Assembly: GCA_964367905.1 (NCBI GenBank)
Contig: CAYIZP010000034.1
Span: forward strand, 1-36,829
Length of the DNA stretch: 36,829 nt
DNA from: CAUPWF01 sp964367905
Lineage (GTDB): Bacteria > Bacillota > Clostridia > Lachnospirales > Lachnospiraceae
Direction of reading: 5' to 3'
The position numbers were made by a program, and so were the translations under genes. A model generated the notes under the pieces. It was not told where the DNA came from. It saw only the letters and a program-made list of their open reading frames with translations, and searched no databases. Shown here piece by piece: positions 8,720 through 16,505 of the stretch (its first letter is position 1; each line of letters opens with the position of its first letter).

Positions 8720-10069
8720 ATGAAATCACAACAAGATGAACGGTTGGGAACAGAGAAGATGGGAAAATTGGTATGGAGTATGGTACTACCAGCTGTTGCC
8801 GCCCAATTGATTAATGTACTATATAATATTGTAGATCGGGTGTATATCGGACGTATTGAGGGATATGGAGATTTGGCACTCACAGGGGTAGGCTTGGCTT
8901 TTCCAGTAGTCATGATTATTGCAGCATTTAGTGCATTTGCTGGAATGGGCGGGGCACCCCTTGCATCTATGAAACTTGGGAAGCAAGATTATAAAGGAGC
9001 AGAAAAAATACTTGGAAACTGTATGGCATTGCTTATGCTATTCTCTGTGATTCTTACTATATTTTTTGCAATCTACAAAACACCAATTTTATATATGTTT
9101 GGTGCCAGTGAGAATACAATCACCTATGCAGACCAGTATGTTACAATTTATTTGATTGGAACCATCTTTGTGCAGGTTGCACTTGGATTGAATACGTTCA
9201 TCAGTGCACAGGGAAATGCTAAAATTGCCATGTTATCCGTGTGTTTGGGAGCTGGAATTAATATTATATTAGATCCGATTTTTATATTTGTGCTTGATAT
9301 GGGAGTGAGTGGAGCAGCACTAGCAACAATAATCTCGCAAGCATGCAGTGCGATATGGGTGCTATGGTTCTTGATATCAAAGAGGAGTATCATACAGTTA
9401 AAACGCAAATATGTGAGATTTAATAAGAACATTATTCTAAGCATCGGTGCGCTAGGAATTTCACCATTTATCATGCAAAGCACAGAGAGCTTGGTGAGTA
9501 TTACGCTTAATTCTGGACTACAGAGCTATGGCGGGGACATCTATGTGGGAGCAATGTCGATTCTCACCAGTGTGATGCAGCTGATTTTTATTCCTGCAAA
9601 TGGTATTTCACAAGGTATTCAACCGATTATAAGTTATAATTATGGCGCAGGCAATCATGATCGTGTGTTAGCAGCATTTAAGAGGCTAATTCTGATGTGT
9701 TCTACATATACAATTATACTAGGATCCATTGCAATTTTTGCACCACAGGTGCTGGTGGCGTTATTTACAAATAGTGAGGAGTTATTCAATACTACAGTAG
9801 AAATTATGCCAATCTTTTGTCTTGGAACAGTGACGATAGGGGTTCTATTGGCCTGTCAGGGCACATTCTTAGCTGTTGGACAGGCAAAGATTTCTATTAT
9901 CATTGCGTTATTGCGTAAGGTCATTCTATTGATACCATTGGCCATTATTCTGCCAAGGTTCCATGGGGTTATGGGCATCTATTACGCAGAGCCAATTGCT
10001 GATATTACCTCTGCCATAGTAGCAGCGATTTTATTCGCACTATTCTTTAAAAAGATTTTACGAAAATAA
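8720..10069 (+). CDS. MATE-family multidrug/toxin exporter
   Basis: Polytopic membrane protein of 449 residues with about 12 helices in two homologous halves. The N-terminal MGKLVWSMVLPAVAAQLINVLYNIVDRVYIG and the later GISQGIQPIISYNYGA are characteristic MATE segments; such proteins export cationic compounds in exchange for H+ or Na+. The start ATG follows GGGAGAG. It stands 62 bases after the spore gene and 56 before the DegV gene. Confidence 0.92.
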   Translation: MKSQQDERLGTEKMGKLVWSMVLPAVAAQLINVLYNIVDRVYIGRIEGYGDLALTGVGLAFPVVMIIAAFSAFAGMGGAPLASMKLGKQDYKGAEKILGNCMALLMLFSVILTIFFAIYKTPILYMFGASENTITYADQYVTIYLIGTIFVQVALGLNTFISAQGNAKIAMLSVCLGAGINIILDPIFIFVLDMGVSGAALATIISQACSAIWVLWFLISKRSIIQLKRKYVRFNKNIILSIGALGISPFIMQSTESLVSITLNSGLQSYGGDIYVGAMSILTSVMQLIFIPANGISQGIQPIISYNYGAGNHDRVLAAFKRLILMCSTYTIILGSIAIFAPQVLVALFTNSEELFNTTVEIMPIFCLGTVTIGVLLACQGTFLAVGQAKISIIIALLRKVILLIPLAIILPRFHGVMGIYYAEPIADITSAIVAAILFALFFKKILRK

Positions 10070-10125
10070 GAAAATATGGTATCATGATAGAAGAAAATTT
10101 TTAAGAACAAATGGGGGAATCCAAG

Positions 10126-10998
10126 ATGAGTGATTTTATTATTTCAACAGATAGTAACTGCGACTTGCCACAGGAGTTTGTGCAGGAAAACGGGATACGA
10201 ATGATGAAGCTCAGTTACATCCTAGAGGGCATATTCTATAAGGAAAACGAGGGAATGCCAATCCAAGAGTTTTACGAAGCATTAAGAGGCGGTGCAATGC
10301 CGACTACAACACAGGTCAATCCAGCGGAAGCAAAAGAAGTATTTTTGGATATTATAAAAGATAAAAAAAATGTTCTACATATCGGATTTTCAAGTGGGTT
10401 GAGCGGGAGTTTTGGAAGTAGTGTAATCGCTGCTAACGAGATTATGGAAGACAATCCAGAGGTAAACATCAAGTTGGTGGATTCACTCTGCGCATCTGTA
10501 GGAGAAGGATTATTGGTATATAAGGCAGTTCAGATGAGAAAAGAAGGAAAATCTCTAGAGGAGGTGGTAGAGGCGTTGGAGGCGTTGAAGCTTCACATCT
10601 GTCACAACTTCACAGTGGATGATTTGCATCACTTACATAGAGGTGGACGTGTGTCTAAGGCGACAGCTATCATCGGAAGTTTGGTAAATATCAAGCCAAT
10701 CCTTCATGTAAACAACGAAGGAAAATTAGTGAGTTTAGATAAGGCGAGAGGAAGAAAAAAATCTTTGAATTCGCTTGTGGATCGAATGGAACAACAGGTG
10801 GTAGGATATGAAGAATTAAACCAAGATATGGTTATGATTGGACATGGTGACTGTATGGAGGATGCTGAGTATGTAAAACAGCGAATGAAGGATAAGTTAG
10901 GTTTGGAAAATGTTATAATCAACTATATCGGTTCTGTTGTTGGAACACATGCAGGTCCAGGGACGATTGTAATTGCATTTGTCGGGAACGAACGATAA
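10126..10998 (+). CDS. DegV family fatty-acid-binding protein
   Basis: Cytoplasmic lipid-binding protein of 290 residues, a family that includes the FakB subunit which presents fatty acids to the kinase FakA. Typical segments are IISTDSNCDLP at the start, TTTQVNPAE, the GFSSGLSGSFGSSVIAANE loop that contacts the carboxylate, and the GRVSKATAIIGSLVNIKPIL helix. The start is ATG 10126, preceded by GGGGGAA, rather than the in-frame ATG 10111, which lacks a ribosome binding site. No FakA gene is in the window. The stop codon lies one base before a hairpin repeat. Confidence 0.92.
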   Translation: MSDFIISTDSNCDLPQEFVQENGIRMMKLSYILEGIFYKENEGMPIQEFYEALRGGAMPTTTQVNPAEAKEVFLDIIKDKKNVLHIGFSSGLSGSFGSSVIAANEIMEDNPEVNIKLVDSLCASVGEGLLVYKAVQMRKEGKSLEEVVEALEALKLHICHNFTVDDLHHLHRGGRVSKATAIIGSLVNIKPILHVNNEGKLVSLDKARGRKKSLNSLVDRMEQQVVGYEELNQDMVMIGHGDCMEDAEYVKQRMKDKLGLENVIINYIGSVVGTHAGPGTIVIAFVGNER

Positions 10999-10999
10999 T

Positions 11000-11062
11000 C
11001 ATTGGGGACGGGGGTTTTTTTCAAAAACCCCCGTCCCCAATGAAAAAATCCCTGTCCCTTTT
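11000..11062. repeat. GGGGAC hairpin repeat, copy 1
   Basis: The arms at 11000-11019 and 11023-11042 begin CATTGGGGACGGGGG and pair perfectly over 20 bp around a three-base loop. A flank, AAAAAATCCCTGTCCCTTTT, runs from 11043 to 11062. Read on the minus strand, the flank and outer arm match copy 2 exactly. The element fills the gap between the degV stop (10998) and the convergent tspO stop, and its last bases form part of the tspO stop codon. It probably works as a bidirectional terminator here. Confidence 0.88.
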
Positions 11063-11534
11063 ACCAATAGCTGTTTAAGGCGATGGCTAAGTTTAGATAT
11101 CCAGCAAAGGTTACCCAGAGTAGATATGGCAATAGCAGGTATCCTGCTAGAGGCGATATTCTAGAGAATGCATTATAGGTTAGATAGATCAAAAACCATA
11201 GAATCACTAGGCATAAGAATGCGAGTAAGTATGCATCGAATCGGAAGAACAGCAAGGGCCAGATTAAGTTGAAAAACAGTTGGACATAATACAAAGTCAG
11301 GGCTTGTTTCTTGTTTGGGTCATCTGATATGGATATCAGATAGGCAGAAATAGCCATCAAGAGGTAGAGGACACTCCATACGATGGGAAACAACCAACCA
11401 GGCGGTGCTAAGTAAGGTTGATACATTGTGTCATATTGCATGCGACTGTCTCCTGCGAATAGCTGCCCGAAGAAGCTAATAGCTAAAACGATGAATATCT
11501 GTAGTAGTAGCGGTTTCCATTGTAGTGATTTCAA
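11061..11534 (-). CDS. tspO: TspO/MBR family membrane protein
   Basis: Tryptophan-rich membrane protein of 157 residues with five hydrophobic helices, homologous to bacterial TspO and the mitochondrial translocator protein, which bind porphyrins. The signature APPGWLFPIVWSVLYLLMAIS lies near residues 43-63, and FNLIWPLLFF near 88-97 is also typical. The start is TTG 11534 with AAGGAG six bases before it. The stop overlaps the end of a hairpin repeat. It lies downstream of nth on the same strand but is separated from it by a strong terminator, so it probably has its own promoter. Confidence 0.88.
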   Translation of the reverse strand: MKSLQWKPLLLQIFIVLAISFFGQLFAGDSRMQYDTMYQPYLAPPGWLFPIVWSVLYLLMAISAYLISISDDPNKKQALTLYYVQLFFNLIWPLLFFRFDAYLLAFLCLVILWFLIYLTYNAFSRISPLAGYLLLPYLLWVTFAGYLNLAIALNSYW

Positions 11535-11596
11535 TTACAGCTCCTTAAAAATTAGTTTTCTATTAATATATGCGAACTTATCTTAGAAATTACCAT

Positions 11597-11641
11597 AAGA
11601 AAAAAACTTCCAGAAAATTAAATCTTGGAAGTTTTTTTCTT
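11597..11641 (-). terminator. Terminator of nth, overlapping its 3' end
   Basis: AAGAAAAAAACTTCCA (11597-11612) and TGGAAGTTTTTTTCTT (11626-11641) pair perfectly over 16 bp around a 13-base loop. The stop codon of nth (11618-11620) lies in the loop and its last sense codons form one arm. T tracts occur on both strands, so it may stop transcription in either direction. Confidence 0.88.
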
Positions 11642-12268
11642 GTATGTATCAAATTTTGTTTTTTGGCAGATATCAGAGAAGACACATCTATCGCAGTGTG
11701 GGCGCTTCGCTGTACAATGGTAGCGACCGAAGAAGATGAAGCTATGATGAGCTCTATTCCAACGATTTCGATCAATTTTTCGCTTGAGCTTCCGTTCTAC
11801 AGCTTCAACTTTGTCACCGAATTTAGCAAGCCCGAGTCGCTTGGATACACGTTCTACGTGGGTGTCTACGGCGAATGCGGGGATATCAAAGGCTACAGAT
11901 AGCACTACATTGGCTGTTTTTCTTCCTACACCTGCAAGGCTAGTTAATTCCTTCATGGTATTCGGAACCTGGCCTTCGTAGTCTTCGACTAAGGATGTTG
12001 CAAGTGATTTGATCATCTTAGCCTTATTGCGATACAGCCCGATACGTTGGATATAGGATTCTATTTCTGATTGATCGGCAACCATCAGATTATTGGGCGT
12101 CGGAAATCGTTCAAATAATGCAGGTGTTACCTTGTTTACGGCCTCATCAGTTGTCTGTGCACTGAGTACAACTGCTACAATTAGCTCATATGCATTGTTA
12201 TGATGAAGGGCACACTCTGCATTAGGGAACATTTTATCCATCTCATCGAGTATGTAATTTGTGTCCAT
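11618..12268 (-). CDS. nth: Endonuclease III (DNA glycosylase/AP lyase)
   Basis: Base-excision repair enzyme that removes oxidised pyrimidines and cleaves at abasic sites. The helix-hairpin-helix LAGVGRKTAN carries the catalytic K117, and D135 follows in VDTHV. The C-terminal four-cysteine set C185-x6-C192-x2-C195-x5-C201 binds a [4Fe-4S] cluster with exactly the family spacing. The length of 216 residues is typical. A candidate promoter overlaps the upstream xylB terminator. The gene ends inside its own terminator. Confidence 0.96.
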   Translation of the reverse strand: MDTNYILDEMDKMFPNAECALHHNNAYELIVAVVLSAQTTDEAVNKVTPALFERFPTPNNLMVADQSEIESYIQRIGLYRNKAKMIKSLATSLVEDYEGQVPNTMKELTSLAGVGRKTANVVLSVAFDIPAFAVDTHVERVSKRLGLAKFGDKVEAVERKLKRKIDRNRWNRAHHSFIFFGRYHCTAKRPHCDRCVFSDICQKTKFDTYKKKTSKI

Positions 12269-12318
12269 TCTGTATAGTTCCTTTCGAATTTACTAACTAG
12301 ATTTTCATTTCTGAACTT

Positions 12319-12350
12319 GTATTTAAAACATAGTATAGCAGTTTAAATAC
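12319..12350. repeat. 9-bp inverted repeat around the nth -10 box
   Basis: GTATTTAAA (12319-12327) and TTTAAATAC (12342-12350) are perfect inverted copies separated by 14 bases that contain the proposed -10 hexamer. The placement would suit a repressor operator. It is AT-rich and could be fortuitous. Confidence 0.4.
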
Positions 12351-12360
12351 AATAAATCAA
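12332..12360 (-). promoter_or_regulatory. nth: Candidate nth promoter
   Basis: On the minus strand TTGATT (12360-12355) and TATACT (12337-12332) are separated by 17 bases. The -35 hexamer coincides with the last arm of the xylB terminator, so terminator and promoter share DNA. Confidence 0.5.
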
Positions 12361-12382
12361 GGCTACTAAAGTAGCCTTGATT
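12355..12382 (-). terminator. Terminator of the xylose operon
   Basis: AATCAAGGCTAC and GTAGCCTTGATT (12355-12366 and 12371-12382) form a perfect 12-bp stem with a four-base loop, just after the xylB stop. The minus strand then reads TTATTGTATTT, an interrupted T tract. Confidence 0.8.
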
Positions 12383-12396
12383 GTAAGGGGGTATAA

Positions 12397-13917
12397 TTAT
12401 TGAAGCTCAAATAATTGATGAAAACTATCTTTTAAATTCGGATACAAATTCTTAAATATTTCATAGTATTTCATATACTCATCGTGAGAGTTTGAATTTG
12501 GCATTTGAACATTTTTTGGTGTAATTAACTTAGAACAAGCAGTTTCGATATCGCTATAGATTCCGCTTGCAACGGAAGCTAGGATAGCAACACCTAAGGC
12601 AGGACCTTCTTCGCTTTCGTTTGTAATGACACTTGTTCCATATAGATCGGACATCATCTGACGCCAGATTTCACTTTTTGCACCACCGCCACACGCATAC
12701 ATCTGGTCTGGGTAAACACCCATGTCGTTCATCACGTCAAGACATTGCTTCTGCGAGTACATTACCCCCTCCATAATGGCACGAACCATGTGGTACCTGG
12801 TGTGAATTCCCGATAGTCCGAAGAATACACCGCGAGCCTTTTCATCGAGAATCGGGCTACGCTCACCCATTAGATATGGAAGAAACAAAAGCTGTTCAGA
12901 ACCAATCTTAATATCTGCTACACCCTTGTTGATGAAATCATAGCTATCACAATGTAATAGTTCAGCCAATTCTTTTTCAGAACTACAGAAATTGTCACGG
13001 AACCACTTCAATGACATCCCAGCCGAAAGAGTACAACTCATCACAGTGTATTTATTTGGCACAGCAGAACAGAAGGTGTGAACGCGCCCGCCAGCATCAA
13101 TCTGTGGCTCATCTGAATGTGCGAATATCACCCCGGAAGTTCCGATTGTGGTAAATGCTTTTCCTGTGCTTACTACTCCAGTACCGATTGCAGCAGAGGC
13201 ATTATCGCCAGCGCCATAACAAACAACGGTACTAGTATCAAGTCCAGTAATAGAAGCGGCTTCCTTGGAAATTGTTCCAGCTACATCTACAGACTCCTTA
13301 CATTCAGGGAGTAAGTCCTCAGAAATTTCTAGCAAGTTTAGGATTTCCTTAGACCAGCAACGGTTCGGCACATCGTATAAGTTTGTCCCTGAGGCATCCG
13401 ATGCTTCTGCACCGTATAAACCGGTCAATTTATAACGTATATAGTCTTTTGGTAATAAGAATTTATAAGTTTGTTGATACAATTCGGCTTCATTTTCTCT
13501 GAACCATAGAATCTTACCAGCGGTAAATCCTGTCAGTGCAGGATTCGCAGTAATGCTGATTAGTTTTTCTTTCCCAACAATGTCTGTAATCTTCTTGCAT
13601 TGTTCGCCAGTACGTCCGTCACACCATAGAATGGAATTTCTCAATACATTACCTTGTTGATCTACTGGTACTAACCCATGCATTTGTCCAGAGATTCCTA
13701 GACCTTTAATGTCTGTAGTGTTCACTCCTTTTGTTACCTCTTTGATCGTGGTAATCGCAGCATTCCACCAATCCGCAGGATCTTGTTCTGCCCAACCATT
13801 GTGTGGTTGAATTAGATCATATTCCACTGTAGAACTTGCGACTTTCTTACCATGCTCATCAAAAAGAACAGTTTTGGTACCAGAGGTACCTAAATCAATT
13901 CCTAAAATATATCTCAT
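12397..13917 (-). CDS. xylB: Xylulokinase
   Basis: FGGY-family kinase of 506 residues that phosphorylates D-xylulose to xylulose 5-phosphate, after xylose isomerase and before the pentose phosphate pathway. The N-terminal phosphate loop YILGIDLGTSGTKTVLFD, the substrate segment GWAEQDPADWW, GISGQMHGLV and the C-terminal CGGGAKSEIWRQMMSD nucleotide-binding segment are all present. The start is ATG 13917 because AAGGAGGAG stands right before it. The frame extends five codons further to 13932, but only with a poorer start. It is the last gene of the operon, and a 64-bp hairpin repeat separates it from xylA. Confidence 0.95.
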   Translation of the reverse strand: MRYILGIDLGTSGTKTVLFDEHGKKVASSTVEYDLIQPHNGWAEQDPADWWNAAITTIKEVTKGVNTTDIKGLGISGQMHGLVPVDQQGNVLRNSILWCDGRTGEQCKKITDIVGKEKLISITANPALTGFTAGKILWFRENEAELYQQTYKFLLPKDYIRYKLTGLYGAEASDASGTNLYDVPNRCWSKEILNLLEISEDLLPECKESVDVAGTISKEAASITGLDTSTVVCYGAGDNASAAIGTGVVSTGKAFTTIGTSGVIFAHSDEPQIDAGGRVHTFCSAVPNKYTVMSCTLSAGMSLKWFRDNFCSSEKELAELLHCDSYDFINKGVADIKIGSEQLLFLPYLMGERSPILDEKARGVFFGLSGIHTRYHMVRAIMEGVMYSQKQCLDVMNDMGVYPDQMYACGGGAKSEIWRQMMSDLYGTSVITNESEEGPALGVAILASVASGIYSDIETACSKLITPKNVQMPNSNSHDEYMKYYEIFKNLYPNLKDSFHQLFELQ

Positions 13918-13930
13918 GATCTCCTCCTTC

Positions 13931-13994
13931 AAAAAGGGACAGGGATTTTTTCATTGGGGACGTAGTTTTTTGTCAAAAAACTACGTCCCCAATG
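13931..13994. repeat. GGGGAC hairpin repeat, copy 2 (inside the xyl operon)
   Basis: The arms at 13952-13971 and 13975-13994 (CATTGGGGACGTAG then T6) pair perfectly over 20 bp around the loop GTC. They are preceded by the flank AAAAAGGGACAGGGATTTTT. Flank plus outer arm match copy 1, but the inner stem is GTAG/CTAC instead of GGGG/CCCC with pairing intact. It fills the gap between the xylA stop and the xylB ribosome binding site. There is no T tract right after the stem, so it may stabilise the xylA mRNA end or lower xylB expression rather than fully terminate. Confidence 0.88.
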
Positions 13995-14002
13995 AACGTC
14001 TC

Positions 14003-15322
14003 CTACCCGAAAAATACGGCGTTTACGATGCTTTCTAGATTCTCTTGTCTTCCAGAACCAGGAAGGCTAGGTGCACCTAGGTTTTCTGCGTAAGCAGCAA
14101 GCTCTTCGAGTGATGTTTCGCCAGCTATAATTTTTGCTCCGATTCCTTCTTTGAAGCTTGCGTATCTTGTGTCTACGAATTCATCGATTCGTCCGTCTTC
14201 GATTAATTTCGCTGCATTGATTAGACCAAGTGCAAAGGTATCCATACCTAGGATGTATCCGTAGAACATATCTTCGGCAGTGTAGCTTGCACGACGGTTC
14301 TTAGAGTCAAAGTTTAGTCCACCATTTGTCAATCCACCGTATTTCAGTACTTCGTACATACACATTGTTGCACTGTATACATCAGATGGGAATTCATCGG
14401 TATCCCAGCCGAGTAGTAGGTCTCCTTGGTTTGCATCGATGGAACCTAGCATTCCGTTCATGGCAGAAACGCGTAACTCGTGTTGGAAGGTATGTCCAGC
14501 AAGTGTTGCGTGGTTTGCTTCGATGTTCATCTTGAAGTCTTTGTCTAATCCGTAGTATCTTAAGAATCCGATTGCAGTCGATGCATCGAAGTCGTATTGG
14601 TGTTTCATTGGCTCTTTTGGTTTTGGCTCGATGTAGAAGTCGCCTGTGAATCCAATCTTGCGACCATAGTCTACGGCCATTCTCATTAATCTTGCGATAT
14701 TGTCTTGCTCGAATTTCATATCTGTATTTAGAAGGGTCTCATAACCTTCACGTCCCCCCCAGAATACATAGCCTGTACCGTTTAATTTTACAACGATGTC
14801 TAGAACTTTCTTCACTTGTGCAGCAGCTGATGCAAATACGTCAGCAGAGTTTGTAGATCCTGCGCCGTTCATGAAACGTGGATTTGAGAACATGTTGGCA
14901 GTTCCCCATAGAAGTTTGATCCCTGTTTCGTCCATCTTTGTCTTGATATAATCAGAGATTTCATCTAGTCTTTGGTTTGTTTCAGCGATGGTAGCTCCTT
15001 CGGGAATTACGTCCACATCATGGAAACAGAAATACTCGATTCCCATCTTCGACATGAATTCAAATCCTGCGTCTACTTTCGCTTTTGCATGCTCCATTGT
15101 GCCTACTTCTGCGCCGAAGGATTTGTCCGCTGTTGCTGCACCGAACATATCTCCTCCACCAGCACATAGGTTGTGCCACCATGCCATTGCAAATGGGAGA
15201 TGTTCTTTCATTGTTTTTCCTAAAATAACTTTCTCAGCATCATAATATTTGAATGCTAATGGATTCTTTGATTGAGGTCCTTCATACTTGATTTTGTCAA
15301 TACCTTTAAATAATTCTGCCAT
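14003..15322 (-). CDS. xylA: Xylose isomerase
   Basis: Converts D-xylose to D-xylulose using two divalent metal ions in a TIM barrel. The 439-residue length and sequence fit the long class II enzymes of Firmicutes. Recognisable parts are FAMAWWHNLCAGGGDMFG, the catalytic-His region YFCFHDVD, VFWGGREGYETLLNTDM, the metal-ligand segment FYIEPKPKEP and NIEANHATLAGHTFQHEL. The ATG start is four bases after the end of the regulator gene, so translation of the two is probably coupled. Confidence 0.97.
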   Translation of the reverse strand: MAELFKGIDKIKYEGPQSKNPLAFKYYDAEKVILGKTMKEHLPFAMAWWHNLCAGGGDMFGAATADKSFGAEVGTMEHAKAKVDAGFEFMSKMGIEYFCFHDVDVIPEGATIAETNQRLDEISDYIKTKMDETGIKLLWGTANMFSNPRFMNGAGSTNSADVFASAAAQVKKVLDIVVKLNGTGYVFWGGREGYETLLNTDMKFEQDNIARLMRMAVDYGRKIGFTGDFYIEPKPKEPMKHQYDFDASTAIGFLRYYGLDKDFKMNIEANHATLAGHTFQHELRVSAMNGMLGSIDANQGDLLLGWDTDEFPSDVYSATMCMYEVLKYGGLTNGGLNFDSKNRRASYTAEDMFYGYILGMDTFALGLINAAKLIEDGRIDEFVDTRYASFKEGIGAKIIAGETSLEELAAYAENLGAPSLPGSGRQENLESIVNAVFFG

Positions 15323-15326
15323 TGGG

Positions 15327-16358
15327 TTATCTCTCTTTCTTCTTAAAATTTTGTTTGATCTTGATTTGATTTTCTACCAGAAATCGATCAGATTCTGGGT
15401 GTTTGTCATGCACTAGATATTCAAATAATAGCTCCATTGCTTTTCGTCCTTGTAACTCAGGTTGCTGGGAGATGGTTGCCTGGATGATTCCTTGCTGTAC
15501 CATGGAAATTGTTGTAGGAATTTCATCGAAGGTAATCAACGAAACATCCCTCTTGGAAGCAGTTACAGCACGGCACACACCGAGCACACCTGCGGCCACG
15601 ACAAAAATAGTATCAATGCTTGGATTTGTCCGCAACATCTTCAGTGTTTCGGCATAAGCGATGTCGTCATCATCTTGAGATTCACATTCGTAGGCAATCG
15701 GATAAGAACGATTACTCAGTGTTTGCTTGAAACCATCCACACGGCGCATATGACCATATAGTTTTTTGGAACCATTGACAATGCCGATGGTCGCTTGAGG
15801 CTTCATGAGGCTCAACATTCCAGCTGCAATACATCCGCCATCATAGTAGTCAGAACCTACATAACAGAGTCGGTCGGAATTCTCGATATCTGTATTCAGA
15901 GTAATTACGGGAATGCCATCCGCTTGAAATTGTACGAGTTTGGCGGCGATGTTAGCATCATTGATGGGAGTGATAATCAATCCGGATATTCCATCTAGTG
16001 AATGGATTAAATCCAATTGTTTGTTAGCATCATAGCCTCTCATGGTTCGGAGTTCAACTTGAATGCCATAATGTGTAAATTCTGCCGTAAGTCGGTGAAT
16101 CTCAGATAGAATAACATCATAGAACTCATTTCCATCTGAATTGAGAATGATTCCTATGGTATAGGATTTCTTCTTCACAGCAAGGGCTTTGGCGGCCAAG
16201 TTGGGCGTATAGCCTAGTTCTTCTGCATATCGGCGAACCTTAGCCTCGGTTTCTGGGTGAACACGACCGCGATTGTTTAGCACACGGTCCACCGTACCTC
16301 GCGATACGCCACTTACTTCTGCAATTTTCTTGATTGTAATAGCCATGTCATCACTCAT
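15327..16358 (-). CDS. LacI-family transcriptional regulator of the xylose operon
   Basis: DNA-binding regulator of 343 residues. The N-terminal helix-turn-helix ITIKKIAEVSGVSRGTVDRVLN and hinge LAAKALAVKKK are LacI-type, and the rest is a periplasmic-binding-protein-like sugar domain starting YTIGIILNSDGNEFYDVIL. It is the first gene of the xyl operon, and a perfect palindrome lies between its promoter and start, so autorepression relieved by xylose or a related sugar is likely. Note that Bacillus XylR is a ROK protein, so this is a different regulator type. ATG 16346 (MAITIKK) is an alternative start, and neither site has a strong ribosome binding site. Confidence 0.92.
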   Translation of the reverse strand: MSDDMAITIKKIAEVSGVSRGTVDRVLNNRGRVHPETEAKVRRYAEELGYTPNLAAKALAVKKKSYTIGIILNSDGNEFYDVILSEIHRLTAEFTHYGIQVELRTMRGYDANKQLDLIHSLDGISGLIITPINDANIAAKLVQFQADGIPVITLNTDIENSDRLCYVGSDYYDGGCIAAGMLSLMKPQATIGIVNGSKKLYGHMRRVDGFKQTLSNRSYPIAYECESQDDDDIAYAETLKMLRTNPSIDTIFVVAAGVLGVCRAVTASKRDVSLITFDEIPTTISMVQQGIIQATISQQPELQGRKAMELLFEYLVHDKHPESDRFLVENQIKIKQNFKKKER

Positions 16359-16401
16359 TTCTTGGGGTTACTTTTTTAAATATCAGTTTGTGCACAGAAT
16401 G

Positions 16402-16417
16402 ATGTGCTCGAGCACAT
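16402..16417. promoter_or_regulatory. Probable LacI-type operator
   Basis: ATGTGCTCGAGCACAT is a perfect 16-bp palindrome with the central CG typical of LacI-family operators. It lies about 14 to 29 bases past the -10 box of the xyl promoter, where a bound repressor would block elongation or open-complex formation. A second short palindrome, TGTGCACA (16389-16396), lies six bases nearer the gene. Confidence 0.75.
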
Positions 16418-16430
16418 TTTTCTTGAAATA

Positions 16431-16459
16431 AATATAATATATTATAGAATAAATGTCAA
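16431..16459 (-). promoter_or_regulatory. Promoter of the xyl operon
   Basis: On the minus strand a consensus TTGACA (16459-16454) and TATATT (16436-16431) are separated by 17 bases. Transcription should start near 16424, giving a leader of about 65 bases that holds the operator. Confidence 0.75.
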
Positions 16460-16473
16460 GAGGGCAATTTCAA

Positions 16474-16505
16474 CAAAAAAACTGCCACCTAATCTAAGGT
16501 GGCAG
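16474..16505 (-). terminator. Terminator containing the stop codon of the VanX-like gene
   Basis: CTGCCACCT (16482-16490) and AGGTGGCAG (16497-16505) form a perfect 9-bp stem with a six-base loop, followed on the minus strand by seven Ts. The TAG stop of the VanX-like gene at 16489-16491 spans stem and loop. It isolates the kinase/VanX unit from the xyl promoter just downstream. Confidence 0.92.
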
